Positions 17,716-26,038 of a stretch of DNA of 64,000 bases are shown in pieces. A program made the position numbers and the translations under genes. The notes beneath the pieces were generated by a model. It had not been told where the DNA came from. It was given only the letters and a program-made list of their open reading frames with translations, and ran no database searches. The DNA comes from Treponema sp. Lineage in GTDB: Bacteria; Spirochaetota; Spirochaetia; Treponematales; Breznakiellaceae. The stretch lies in contig JAITFY010000097.1 in NCBI GenBank assembly GCA_031281025.1, positions 1-64,000 of the forward strand, written 5' to 3'. Position 1 is the first letter of the stretch; each line of letters starts with the position of its first letter.

Positions 17716-19143
17716 TTATGGCTGGGGAGGCGGAGCTTCAGCCGCAGGTTGTATTACGGGGTTAATTCCAAGGTTTTTCATCTGTTCATCCGCCTCTTTT
17801 TGAGCGCTGTATTCATACCGTAACTGATTGGCTTTGACAAAAGAGTTTTTTAGGGCAGATAATTCAGGTTTTACCCCTTTGATTTTATCTCTGCCTTCTG
17901 GAAGAACGTTTGTTTTGAAAAAATCATCCAGTGCGCTAATGGTTCTATGAAGATTTTGAATTTCCTTGATATATTTCTCAAGATAAACGATTATCTGGTC
18001 TTCTGTCATGACAGCAAGTTTATTATATGCAGGACCGCGGGCTAAACTGCTTAAAATCTTGCCTCTTTTTTCCAATTCGTCCCTAAATTGATGGAAATTT
18101 AGCTTTTCTTTTAACGGCAACCCTTTGGTTCCATCCGGGTATTCAACAATGTAGATTACTGGGTCTGGTTCCGCTTTGGTCATTTGTTTAATCAGGTCTT
18201 TTAACTTTTCTAAAAAACCTTTCTTGCGGCTTTCCATAACAGCTTGATTTTCGTCAAATTTTGAAACAATTTCGGCAAGTGTGCTTGATGAATTGCCAAT
18301 AACCTGAATACCATCAAGAAGGATTGCCTTAAAATCAACAACTTGTTTTGCGATTTTGGGTTTATCATCCACTATTCTTAACGAATTAAGAATCGCATCT
18401 CTCAAATCTATACCGCTTGGGGAATAATCTTCTTTGATAATCTCCTCTATCAATTCCCTATAAAAAGGCTGTCCAGGCATTTCTGTGGGCGCTTTTTTCC
18501 TGATGTTTTCCAGCGTAGCATCGCTTGCAGACATACTTTGAGTGATTTTTTTTCGGATATCAAGTTTGTATCTTTCTCTGTAATAGGTGCTAAGATCCTT
18601 TATTGTCCTCATTATTATATTGGTTGTTTTTGACAATCTGGAAAGACTTTCGCTGATAATCCCAAGAGTAATTGCATCAACACCCACTTTTGACTGATTG
18701 GTTATGTATACAACCGACCTAGTCATCATACTTTGCGAATCCGCAGAAAAACTAACCCAGTCGATATACCGGACAAGCCCCACAATTCTTTTCATACGGT
18801 CAAGATTAAGAAAATCCACACCCAGTTGATAAAAATTGACCAAAAAATCCAGTTGATTATCATAATTTGCAAGCCGGATAGTGAGCTGCTCAATCCGTTT
18901 TACTTCCGGGAAACTGCTGGAATCCGGTACTTCAATTTCGCTGATTTTGGCTTCCTGTTTATAAGGATCTTCATCTATTAGTTTTTTCTTTAAATAAATG
19001 TTATACAATGTTGCAAAAGAGGTGTGAAATACCCTTAACTCTTCCTTGAATTTCCCCAATTCGGTGTGTTCCAGCCATTCTTTTCTGGCTTCCAGTACCT
19101 GTCCAAGCGTATCAATGTAGTTGATTTGTCCATTTTCTGCCAT
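17716..19143 (-). CDS. Conserved-looking cytoplasmic helical protein, unknown function
   Basis: This 475-residue protein has no signal peptide or membrane segment. It is predicted mostly helical, with long amphipathic stretches (KRIEQLTIRLANYDNQLDFL, SKTTNIIMRTIKDLSTYYRERYK) and an Ala/Pro tail. I do not recognise a catalytic motif. It precedes the anchored Glu-repeat protein on the same strand with a 71-base gap, so the two may function together. The ATG has no ribosome site but a TTGCAT-17-CATAAT promoter ends 8 bases upstream. It is divergent from the thioesterase gene, which has the same arrangement. Confidence 0.65.
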   Translation of the reverse strand: MAENGQINYIDTLGQVLEARKEWLEHTELGKFKEELRVFHTSFATLYNIYLKKKLIDEDPYKQEAKISEIEVPDSSSFPEVKRIEQLTIRLANYDNQLDFLVNFYQLGVDFLNLDRMKRIVGLVRYIDWVSFSADSQSMMTRSVVYITNQSKVGVDAITLGIISESLSRLSKTTNIIMRTIKDLSTYYRERYKLDIRKKITQSMSASDATLENIRKKAPTEMPGQPFYRELIEEIIKEDYSPSGIDLRDAILNSLRIVDDKPKIAKQVVDFKAILLDGIQVIGNSSSTLAEIVSKFDENQAVMESRKKGFLEKLKDLIKQMTKAEPDPVIYIVEYPDGTKGLPLKEKLNFHQFRDELEKRGKILSSLARGPAYNKLAVMTEDQIIVYLEKYIKEIQNLHRTISALDDFFKTNVLPEGRDKIKGVKPELSALKNSFVKANQLRYEYSAQKEADEQMKNLGINPVIQPAAEAPPPQP

Positions 19144-19151
19144 CTATATTA

Positions 19152-19180
19152 ATTATGGTATAAATTCAAAAAAAATGCAA
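19152..19180 (-). promoter_or_regulatory. Predicted promoter, leaderless type
   Basis: On the minus strand: TTGCAT, 17 bases, CATAAT, then 8 bases to the ATG at 19143. No ribosome site is visible. Confidence 0.5.
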
Positions 19181-19234
19181 ATATAGCTGCGGCTTAGTAA
19201 AGGCTCTTTAAATAGTCCTACTCATTATCACGAC

Positions 19235-19263
19235 TTGCATAAACCTGTCAAAATCACTATCAT
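19235..19263 (+). promoter_or_regulatory. Predicted promoter, leaderless type
   Basis: TTGCAT, 17 bases, TATCAT, then 8 bases to the ATG at 19272. It mirrors the divergent promoter 55 bases away. Confidence 0.5.
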
Positions 19264-19271
19264 CATAAAAT

Positions 19272-20066
19272 ATGAATTGTAACCCAGCAAATCCAAACGG
19301 ATCAGAAAAACTTGATGTATGGCAGGAAACCTTTCCCATACGATTCGGTGTAATCGATAAATCAGACAGACTCACCCTGGACGCAGTGTTCCAGTTTTTT
19401 CAGGAAGCGGCAATCAGCCATGCGCAGAACCTGGGAGTTGGACGCGAAGATATGGCAAAAGCAGGCCAGGTCTGGATCATTTCGCGAATGTCTGTTTTGG
19501 TAGACAGGCGGCCAAATTACTGTGAAGCTGTTTCACTTCGCACATGGCCGCGGGGGTTTGAAAGACTTTTTGCAATCAGAGATTATCAGATCAAAGACAA
19601 AGATGAAAAAGCCGTCATTTCTGCCCGCAGTGCATGGTTAATCATTGATATCGATAAACGCCGCCCCATAAGACCGGAGTTTTTTAAAGATCTAATGCCA
19701 TTAAATGAGGGATTGGAAGCCGTTTCTGCGGAAGCAAATACGATCATCAGCCTAAAAGAACAGGAAAGTCTACAAAAAGCCGCAGAAAGAAAAGCGCTTT
19801 ACACCGATCTTGACTACAATGGACACGTAAACAATGTTCGTTATATCCAATGGATAGAAGATTCACTTGATCCTGTGCTTCTGGAAAATGCCGGTAAACT
19901 GCGCCTGGACATCAATTATTTGAGCGAGATTATCAGCGGTGAAACGATTTCGCTTTTTTCTGCTCCAATCCAGATTGATAATAACGCTTGTCAAACTTTT
20001 GCTTTTGAAGGCAGAAAAACCGAAAGTAATACCGCTGCATTCAGAGCAGAATTAAAAATATGGTGA
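19272..20066 (+). CDS. Acyl-ACP thioesterase (FatA/FatB-type double hotdog)
   Basis: This 264-residue cytosolic enzyme releases fatty acids from acyl carrier protein. The first hotdog has FPIRFGVIDKSDRLTLDAVFQFFQEAA and SRMSVLVDRRP. The second has the family signature YTDLDYNGHVNNVRYIQWIED, containing the Asn and His expected at the active site. Length suits bacterial members of PF01643. A hairpin just after the stop may end transcription. No ribosome site is present and translation probably starts at the 5' end of a leaderless mRNA. Confidence 0.92.
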   Translation: MNCNPANPNGSEKLDVWQETFPIRFGVIDKSDRLTLDAVFQFFQEAAISHAQNLGVGREDMAKAGQVWIISRMSVLVDRRPNYCEAVSLRTWPRGFERLFAIRDYQIKDKDEKAVISARSAWLIIDIDKRRPIRPEFFKDLMPLNEGLEAVSAEANTIISLKEQESLQKAAERKALYTDLDYNGHVNNVRYIQWIEDSLDPVLLENAGKLRLDINYLSEIISGETISLFSAPIQIDNNACQTFAFEGRKTESNTAAFRAELKIW

Positions 20067-20070
20067 CATC

Positions 20071-20110
20071 TGAGGCAATGCAAAACTCGGTTGGTTTTGG
20101 GATTGCCTCA
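20071..20110 (+). terminator. Stem-loop after the thioesterase gene
   Basis: TGAGGCAAT pairs with ATTGCCTCA, and inner CAAAAC pairs with GTTTTG around a 7-base loop. Only a weak T-rich stretch follows, so termination may be partial or Rho-assisted. Confidence 0.55.
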
Positions 20111-20170
20111 TCTATTCAATAATTAAAAAATAGCTTATACTTTATCACCAATGTATTTAAGGAGAAAAAA

Positions 20171-20656
20171 ATGGTAAACAAAAAAAAAGCACTAGGAATG
20201 TTAGTAATCGTGCTGGTATTCGCAATAATGGTTATTGGGTGCAACAGAACAGGCGCTTCTTCACTTGAAGGAATATGGATTGCCGAAGACGGTTCAGAAT
20301 TAGAACTGAATGACGGGAATTTTGAAGTTAGGTATGACCAAATAATAATTGCAAAAGGAACTTATACAGTTAGTGGAGACAGTAAAACACTGATAAACAC
20401 CCATTATAATGGACTTTTTCTGGATTTAGGGCCGGAATTATATACAAGAAGTGAGTTAGAAGCAATTTTAAAAAGTGAATACGATTTTCCAATAGAGGAA
20501 ATGGATGAATTTTTTGAAGCAGATTTTCTTGATTACATTGACCAATTTCTGGATGAAGTTTTTGAAATGGTTGTTTTTAACTTTTCCATTACTGGTAATA
20601 CCCTTGCCTGGACAATGGATGGAATACCTGTACTCTCGTATACCAAAAAACAATAA
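20171..20656 (+). CDS. Small lipoprotein of unknown function
   Basis: This 161-residue protein has a Lys-rich start, a hydrophobic segment and a lipobox-like VIGC, with the lipidated Cys near residue 24. The mature domain (LEGIWIAEDGSELELNDGNFEV, GTYTVSGD, FNFSITGNTLAWT) looks like a small beta-rich fold of the type annotated as lipocalin-like or DUF5640 domains. A related pattern is seen in the lipoprotein at 63549-63929. AAGGAG lies 7 bases before the ATG, and a TATACT -10 candidate lies at 20136-20141. No function can be assigned. Confidence 0.7.
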   Translation: MVNKKKALGMLVIVLVFAIMVIGCNRTGASSLEGIWIAEDGSELELNDGNFEVRYDQIIIAKGTYTVSGDSKTLINTHYNGLFLDLGPELYTRSELEAILKSEYDFPIEEMDEFFEADFLDYIDQFLDEVFEMVVFNFSITGNTLAWTMDGIPVLSYTKKQ

Positions 20657-20671
20657 CGCAGTTGCCAGGCG

Positions 20672-21442
20672 TTATAAAGCGCTTGGCGGAACCACAATTA
20701 CATTTGCCGCATTCCCGTCTCGTGTGTAGATACGATCTGGGTTGTAGGGGTCGGTGAATCGCCGGCCCCTATTGAAAAATACATATTGATAAGTGCCAGG
20801 CGGCAGCGGAATAGTGACACTGTACACACCCGCAGGGCCTTCTCTCAATTCGTACATGAAAGGATCCCATCCGTTAAAACTACCGGCAACAGTGACGGTC
20901 TCTCCCGATGGCCCCCAGAATTGGAAAACCAGGCCTTCTGGAAGACCATTTAGGGGATTTGGCCTAATCGTTCTGGGCGGTATGTGCAGTAATGACATGG
21001 TCAGGCCGGAAGCAGGGTCGCGGCGGCTAAGCGGGTTAGCGGGATCTGTCGTCCATAAACCGTTAATTATCAGCCTGTATTCCAGTTCCCTCATATGATC
21101 CGGAATCCGGTACACATGGAACTGAATTCCCGAATCCTTGTATTCGCTGGGAGTTTTCTCTCCTGGTAAAAGAATAGGATTAAAATAGTCTTGCGGGATA
21201 TGAAGCGGCCTAAACCAGTAAGTTTTACCAAAAAATTCGTGAGCAAAAGCGATTCCAACCCGCCGTAAGCCCGAATCTGCGGTGAAAATCACAAAATTCT
21301 CGTGAATTGCAGGCTCACTCGGCCTTTGGAGGGATAATAATAGATTAATCAACTCATTGGATTCCCAATCCTCGGAATTCGCCGCCGTAAAGGAAAATGA
21401 GACAATTACAATGAAAAGAACGAATTTTCTAATCGTTTTCAT
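20672..21442 (-). CDS. Exported protein with a C-terminal CBM48-like glycogen-binding domain
   Basis: This 256-residue protein carries a signal peptide (about 1-23, ending TAANS). The middle region is of unknown family. The last approximately 85 residues match an AMPK/isoamylase N-terminal (CBM48) fold: VFQFWGPSGETVTVAGSFNGWDPFMYEL, GVYSVTIPLPPGTYQYVFFNRGRRFTDPYN. Binding alpha-glucan in the periplasm or at the surface is plausible, but CBM48-like folds are also used structurally. It is divergent from the large TPR protein. No enzymatic domain is attached. Confidence 0.8.
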   Translation of the reverse strand: MKTIRKFVLFIVIVSFSFTAANSEDWESNELINLLLSLQRPSEPAIHENFVIFTADSGLRRVGIAFAHEFFGKTYWFRPLHIPQDYFNPILLPGEKTPSEYKDSGIQFHVYRIPDHMRELEYRLIINGLWTTDPANPLSRRDPASGLTMSLLHIPPRTIRPNPLNGLPEGLVFQFWGPSGETVTVAGSFNGWDPFMYELREGPAGVYSVTIPLPPGTYQYVFFNRGRRFTDPYNPDRIYTRDGNAANVIVVPPSAL

Positions 21443-21445
21443 ACA

Positions 21446-21474
21446 TTCTTTACAATTATCGGTCGATATATAAT
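21446..21474 (+). promoter_or_regulatory. Predicted promoter, leaderless type
   Basis: TTCTTT, 17 bases, perfect TATAAT, then 9 bases to the ATG at 21484, with no ribosome site. An alternative -35 TTTACA lies 14 bases from the -10. Confidence 0.45.
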
Positions 21475-21483
21475 TATCTTAAT

Positions 21484-24400
21484 ATGCCAACTATAAATGA
21501 GCTAAAAGAGTTTAGAGCCTCATTCAACAACATTGCAAAAGAGAGAGAAGATCTTTCTTCTCAAAACATACCTTTTGACGAGCTCGCTCTTCCAACTACA
21601 GAAGCGCCTCCATTTTACTATTCCCGTGAGACAGAAGTTTCAGATGAGCAGCCTGACGATATTCCTGATTTATCTGCTACTGATCAGGATGCCGGCGGCT
21701 TTGACTTTAGCTCTTTTTTAAGTGACCTTACCAGTGAAACAACCCCGCCTCCCTCTGACAATCTTGATGATCTTCTTGGTGGTACAGCAGAGGATACCTC
21801 TTCATTAGATTCATCAGGGTTGGATGATCTTCTTGGTGGTACAGCAGAGGATATTGCTCCATCAGATTCATCAGGATTGGACGATATTCTTGGCGGCATG
21901 GACGAAGGTTCTTTTCCAGCCGATTTATTATCAGGACTCTCTGATGATATGGAATCTGATATGGAATCTGACTCAAGTGAAGAAATTCCCTCTGATAATT
22001 TTAGCGATTTTGAGTTTCCTGCGGACGAAAGCGAAACTGGCGAAACAAACCTGGATTTCCCTCAGGAATTTCAAGAGCCATCTGATGACATCTACAGCGA
22101 AGGCGGTATCGACCTGGGCGGGGAGTCAATGTTTAACACTCCAGAGTCAGATATCCCAATGTCAGATATCCCAATGTCAGCTGACTCAATGTCAGATGAC
22201 TCAATGTCAGATGACTCAATGTCAGACTTCATGTCAGATGACTCTGTTGAGTCAGACTCTACAGACTTTGACTTAGCGGACATGGGCTTTACTGAATCGG
22301 ACTCTATCGAAACTGATTCTGCTGAATCCAGTCCAACGATAACGGACTCTGAATTCGATAGCTTCGATTTTCCTCTGGACAACTTCACTTCTGACGAAAC
22401 TGCGTCAGATACCTCGATGTCAGATGACTCGATGTCAGATTTTGATCCGTTTGCTTCTCAAGCCGATGATTCGGAACAATCCGCGGAACAATCCGCGGAA
22501 CAATCCGCGGAACAACCTGTCGAAGATACCTCTTTAGATGATATTTTTGGGTCAGCTTTTTCTCCAGAGTCAGACACCACTTTTCCAGGATTAGATGATA
22601 TTGAGTCTGGCAGTGAAAATACAGATTTTGGGCAAACTGAGTTTGAACAAACGGGGTCTGAAGAATCTCAAGATCAGGAATTTGGCAGCGATGATTTTCA
22701 TATTCCCGGACTTGATGATATATTTGATAAATCAAAACCCGGATTAAATATCAATCTTCCGCAGAAAAAAAGCTCGTTTTTTAGGCGTAAAAAATCAAAA
22801 GCAGAAGAACCGCCTGATGTTCAATCAATCGAAGAAATCGCATTAAGTCAGGATGATTTAAGCAGTTTACTAAAAACATTGTCTGTGTATCCGCTAAATT
22901 TAAGGATTGCCTGTCAGGAAGTAATTGCGGAGCAGGTTATTTTGCCTCAGCAATTATCAAGATTAATCAGACTTCTGATTGTCGGCGCTCATGTGAAGGA
23001 AACCGCCGCCCTTATAGAAGAAATTACCGGTAAGGCGATTGTAATACCTAAAAGTTTTGAAAAAGGCACAGGTTTGGCTTTTGAAGCGGAACAGGCAAGT
23101 TTTGCCTACATTTTTGTTAATAATTTCCTTCCGGTTTTTAGGTTAATTGCTGTCATTGCATTGTTTGCAGCTTCAGTTGTATATCTTGGTTACCGGTTTG
23201 TCTACATACCAATGGTGGCCGAGTCTTTGTATCAACGCGGCTATGAACGAATTGCAGCCGGTGAATATCAGCGGGCAAATGAGCTGTTTCATCAGGCTTT
23301 TACTTTGCATCGTAAAAAAAGCTGGTTTTACACTTATGCCGAAGCATTCAGGGATCACCGGCGTTTTATGCTTGCAGAAGGAAAATACGAAGAACTTTTA
23401 AGATTTTATCCGCGGGATAAAAAGGGAGTTCTGGATTATGCCAACTTGCTTAGCAATTATATGTTTAATTATGACAGGGCAAATAGACTGTTGCAAAGGG
23501 AGCTTCTTGATTATGCTCCTAACGATGTTGACGGCCTTCTTGCGGCGGGGGATAATTTCCTTGCCTGGGCCGACTCTGATCCATCAAGGTTTTTTGACAA
23601 ATACGAAGATGCCCGTTATTCCTACGCACGGGTTCTGGAAATTCAGGGGTGGCAGGTACCTGTTGTTGAACGGATGCTGAAGTACTTCATTCGTATAGAC
23701 GATCTAGGTGAAGTTATTCATCTGCGGAGATGGTTTGAAAGTAATAACAGGCGAAAGCTTTCTCCCGAATCTCTTGCAGAGCTTGGCGGCTATCTCCTGG
23801 ATAAACAGCTTGAAACTCCAAGGGGTGTACCTAATCCGTTTATCGAAAGTATAGAAAGTGTACGGAATATGTTATTGCAGGCAGTTGGGGAAAATCTTAA
23901 TCTGCCGGAGCCCCATTATCATCTTGCACGTTATCATCATTGGCTTGGCAACACTCAAGAAGAGCGGCTGACTCTGGAAAATGCCATTCGTGCGTTTGAC
24001 CTGGCCAGCACCGAAGACAATAGGCGGCGTCTTAATCGAGTTGATGCACATTATCGTTATTCCAATTTACTGGTAAATAACAGGGAATTCTTTCCTGCCG
24101 AAGAACATCTGGTTATTGGCATCGAGTTATTCGAAGAATACCTAAGGAGAGATTTGATACGCGCCACTCCTCAATTAGGCCGGCTCTATGCTGCCAGAGG
24201 GGATCTTGAATTCTACGTTAAAACAGGCGACAGGCAAGCTGCAACAAATGCGCTAAGATTTTACAATCTAGCCGAGAGATACGACCATGCGCCGCCCGAA
24301 ATCCTGTTCCGCATGGGTGCGGCTCATTATCAGCTTGAAGATTGGGGAAATTCACTAAATTATCTTACAAGAGCTTCTGTTGATATGCCGTTGAACAGGC

Positions 24401-24885
24401 GGCTGCTCCATGCACTCGGCAATGTTTCTTATCAGCGCGGCAATTACTTTGCAGCACAGAGCTACTTTAACCGCCTGCTGGATGTTCTTGAAAATCAGCG
24501 TGTCCGCCTGCCTGTATTGCTGCCTAACGATAATGTGCAATTCCTGGAGATTGGCGAACGCTTGATGATGGCGCGCAATAACGCGGGCGCTGTCTACGAA
24601 GCCCTTGCCGAACAAACCGGAAACAACGAATTCCGCTCCCGTGCCATGTCTCTGTACTCCGAGTCTGCCCGCGCTTGGGATTCCATCACCAGAAACCCCG
24701 AAACCATGACACGAATGCGCCTTTCCGATGTCCCAGGCGCTCCAGGGATCAATCTTGGTTACCTGAATGCAAATAACCTGATTCGTCCCGGAAGCGACTA
24801 CAGCCCTGCGGTCTTTGTGCGGATAGACAGAGACGGAATCGAACCTTCCAACTGGGAAAGACTGGCTCCTTTTGGCGGAATGTAA
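21484..24885 (+). CDS. Large acidic-repeat, single-span TPR membrane protein
   Basis: This 1133-residue protein has an N-terminal cytoplasmic region (about 20-425) that is extremely Asp/Ser/Glu-rich. It carries tandem units (GLDDLLGGTAED, MSDD/MSDIP, EQSA). A basic patch (KKSSFFRRKKSK, about 427-440) and a folded helical stretch follow. One transmembrane helix lies at about 548-572. The remaining approximately 550 residues are TPR-like helical pairs (YQRGYERIAAGEYQRANELFHQAF; MGAAHYQLEDWGNSLNYLTRAS). The topology recalls spirochaete flagellar-collar TPR proteins such as Borrelia FlcA, but this is only a hypothesis. It is divergent from the CBM48 protein. Confidence 0.75.
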   Translation: MPTINELKEFRASFNNIAKEREDLSSQNIPFDELALPTTEAPPFYYSRETEVSDEQPDDIPDLSATDQDAGGFDFSSFLSDLTSETTPPPSDNLDDLLGGTAEDTSSLDSSGLDDLLGGTAEDIAPSDSSGLDDILGGMDEGSFPADLLSGLSDDMESDMESDSSEEIPSDNFSDFEFPADESETGETNLDFPQEFQEPSDDIYSEGGIDLGGESMFNTPESDIPMSDIPMSADSMSDDSMSDDSMSDFMSDDSVESDSTDFDLADMGFTESDSIETDSAESSPTITDSEFDSFDFPLDNFTSDETASDTSMSDDSMSDFDPFASQADDSEQSAEQSAEQSAEQPVEDTSLDDIFGSAFSPESDTTFPGLDDIESGSENTDFGQTEFEQTGSEESQDQEFGSDDFHIPGLDDIFDKSKPGLNINLPQKKSSFFRRKKSKAEEPPDVQSIEEIALSQDDLSSLLKTLSVYPLNLRIACQEVIAEQVILPQQLSRLIRLLIVGAHVKETAALIEEITGKAIVIPKSFEKGTGLAFEAEQASFAYIFVNNFLPVFRLIAVIALFAASVVYLGYRFVYIPMVAESLYQRGYERIAAGEYQRANELFHQAFTLHRKKSWFYTYAEAFRDHRRFMLAEGKYEELLRFYPRDKKGVLDYANLLSNYMFNYDRANRLLQRELLDYAPNDVDGLLAAGDNFLAWADSDPSRFFDKYEDARYSYARVLEIQGWQVPVVERMLKYFIRIDDLGEVIHLRRWFESNNRRKLSPESLAELGGYLLDKQLETPRGVPNPFIESIESVRNMLLQAVGENLNLPEPHYHLARYHHWLGNTQEERLTLENAIRAFDLASTEDNRRRLNRVDAHYRYSNLLVNNREFFPAEEHLVIGIELFEEYLRRDLIRATPQLGRLYAARGDLEFYVKTGDRQAATNALRFYNLAERYDHAPPEILFRMGAAHYQLEDWGNSLNYLTRASVDMPLNRRLLHALGNVSYQRGNYFAAQSYFNRLLDVLENQRVRLPVLLPNDNVQFLEIGERLMMARNNAGAVYEALAEQTGNNEFRSRAMSLYSESARAWDSITRNPETMTRMRLSDVPGAPGINLGYLNANNLIRPGSDYSPAVFVRIDRDGIEPSNWERLAPFGGM
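21750..22520 (+). repeat. Intragenic tandem repeats (Asp/Ser-rich coding)
   Basis: There are three copies of a unit of about 60 bases coding SSGLDDLLGGTAED-like sequence (about 21758-21895). Shorter ATGTCAGATGAC-type repeats follow (about 22158-22240 and 22410-22440), and three GAACAATCCGCG units lie at about 22473-22512. Confidence 0.85.
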
Positions 24886-24916
24886 GCAAGCAAATTTGCA
24901 TTGTCCCCCAGAACCC

Positions 24917-24945
24917 TTTACACAACCCCGCAAAAATCCTACACT
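24917..24945 (+). promoter_or_regulatory. Predicted promoter of the rpsP operon
   Basis: TTTACA, exactly 17 bases, TACACT. This would give a leader of about 80 bases before the AGGAGG (25018-25023) of rpsP, the usual arrangement for ribosomal genes. Confidence 0.5.
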
Positions 24946-25030
24946 AAGCTTACGGTATAAGTTTGTCTGAGCTGCCGTTAATCCAATTTGTCAGACCCCG
25001 TTGTACGGGAAACTTGTAGGAGGACTTTTT

Positions 25031-25282
25031 ATGAGCGCAGCAATCAGGCTCAAGAGATTTGGAACAAAAAAGCGGCCTTATTACCGCATTGTTGTTATGG
25101 ACAAGATGGCGCCTAGAGATGGAAAAACTATCGATGAGCTTGGCTATTATCATCCTATCGAAGCAGAAGATAAACAGATTGTTTTTGATGCGGAAAAAGC
25201 CAAAATATGGCTGGCAAAAGGCGCAAGTGTATCCGATACGGTTCGCAGGATTTTCAACAAAAAAAACGTCACCGTAAAGTAA
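25031..25282 (+). CDS. rpsP: 30S ribosomal protein S16
   Basis: This 83-residue protein shows the S16 pattern AIRLKRFGTKKRPYYRIVVMD, RDGKTIDELGYYHP and KAKIWLAKGASVSDTVRRI. Start at the ATG 7 bases after a perfect AGGAGG; an in-frame extension to 25001 lacks support. It begins the conserved block rpsP-khpA-rimM-trmD-rplS, all on the plus strand, that supplies ribosome assembly and tRNA modification factors. Confidence 0.97.
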   Translation: MSAAIRLKRFGTKKRPYYRIVVMDKMAPRDGKTIDELGYYHPIEAEDKQIVFDAEKAKIWLAKGASVSDTVRRIFNKKNVTVK

Positions 25283-25298
25283 CAACAGGAAAAACAAT

Positions 25299-25532
25299 AT
25301 GGAAAAAGATTTAATTGAATATCTGGCGAAATCCCTTGTGGATGATCCTTCTGCGGTAAATGTAAATGTTGTAGAAGGGGAAAAATCCACTATTTTGGAA
25401 TTGAGGGTGGCAAATGGCGATATTGGCAAAGTAATTGGTAAACATGGCCGCATTGCCAAAGCGATCAGAACTGTGCTTCAGGCTGCCAGCGCTAAAGCCG
25501 GAAAACATACCACATTGGAAATTCTTGACTGA
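25299..25532 (+). CDS. khpA: KH-domain RNA-binding protein KhpA
   Basis: This 77-residue single KH domain protein has the GxxG loop in IGKVIGKHGRIAKAIRTVL. KhpA (YlqC) binds RNA and in Firmicutes pairs with KhpB to affect cell division; it is very often encoded between rpsP and rimM, as here. It begins 16 bases after rpsP and overlaps the rimM start by 8 bases. Small size and context make the call secure; its RNA targets are unknown. Confidence 0.94.
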   Translation: MEKDLIEYLAKSLVDDPSAVNVNVVEGEKSTILELRVANGDIGKVIGKHGRIAKAIRTVLQAASAKAGKHTTLEILD

Positions 25533-26031
25533 TAAATTTGTTATTGGGCTGGTGGGAGCCCCTTTTGGAGTAAAGGGATTTGTAAAAATCCATTCCTGTT
25601 CGGGAGAAATTGAGCATCTTTTAAAGCTGCAATCGGTTGTTATAAGCCAGGACGGGAAAGAGCGGGAACTTAAAATCGAAGAAAGCACCCCTTACCCCCC
25701 CGCTGTATTGATGCGCTTTGCAGGTATAAACAGCCCTGAAGCTGCAAAAACCCTGAATAGAGCGCAATTAATTGCAAATCGGGAGCAGGCTGCCCCGTTG
25801 AAAGATGGCGAGTTTTACATCGAGGACTTAAAAGGGCTGCCCGTACTCACAGCAGATAGCGAAGTCATCGGCGCTATAACAGATATTATCGATGGCGGCG
25901 GCGGAGAGTTAGTCGAGGTAAAGCTTAACTCCGGAGAAAAACGCTTGATACCTTTCAGGAAGGAGTTCATTACCGAGATAAACCCAGAGAAAGGCAAAGC
26001 AGTACTTCAAAACTTATGGATTTTAGAGTGA
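25525..26031 (+). CDS. rimM: 16S rRNA processing protein RimM
   Basis: This ribosome maturation factor binds S19 and helps the 30S head to fold. The RimM N-domain (FVIGLVGAPFGVKGFVKIHSCSG, LLKLQSVVI) and the PRC barrel (LKDGEFYIEDLKGLPVLTADSEVIGAI, EVKLNSGEKRLIPF) are both present. I chose the TTG at 25525, which gives 168 residues and starts directly before FVIGLV; a GGAA lies 5 bases upstream within the khpA end, suggesting translational coupling. A longer frame exists upstream but runs inside khpA. Confidence 0.94.
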   Translation: MTDKFVIGLVGAPFGVKGFVKIHSCSGEIEHLLKLQSVVISQDGKERELKIEESTPYPPAVLMRFAGINSPEAAKTLNRAQLIANREQAAPLKDGEFYIEDLKGLPVLTADSEVIGAITDIIDGGGGELVEVKLNSGEKRLIPFRKEFITEINPEKGKAVLQNLWILE

Positions 26032-26038
26032 TAAACCT

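Noticed and set aside
21750-22520. Repeats considered as a CRISPR array
   Set aside because: Units are coding, of unequal length and lack unique spacers; no cas gene is present.
21684-22735. Antisense and alternative frames through the Asp/Ser repeat region
   Set aside because: Open frames arise from the repeats. The plus-strand frame joins directly to a membrane helix and TPR domain.
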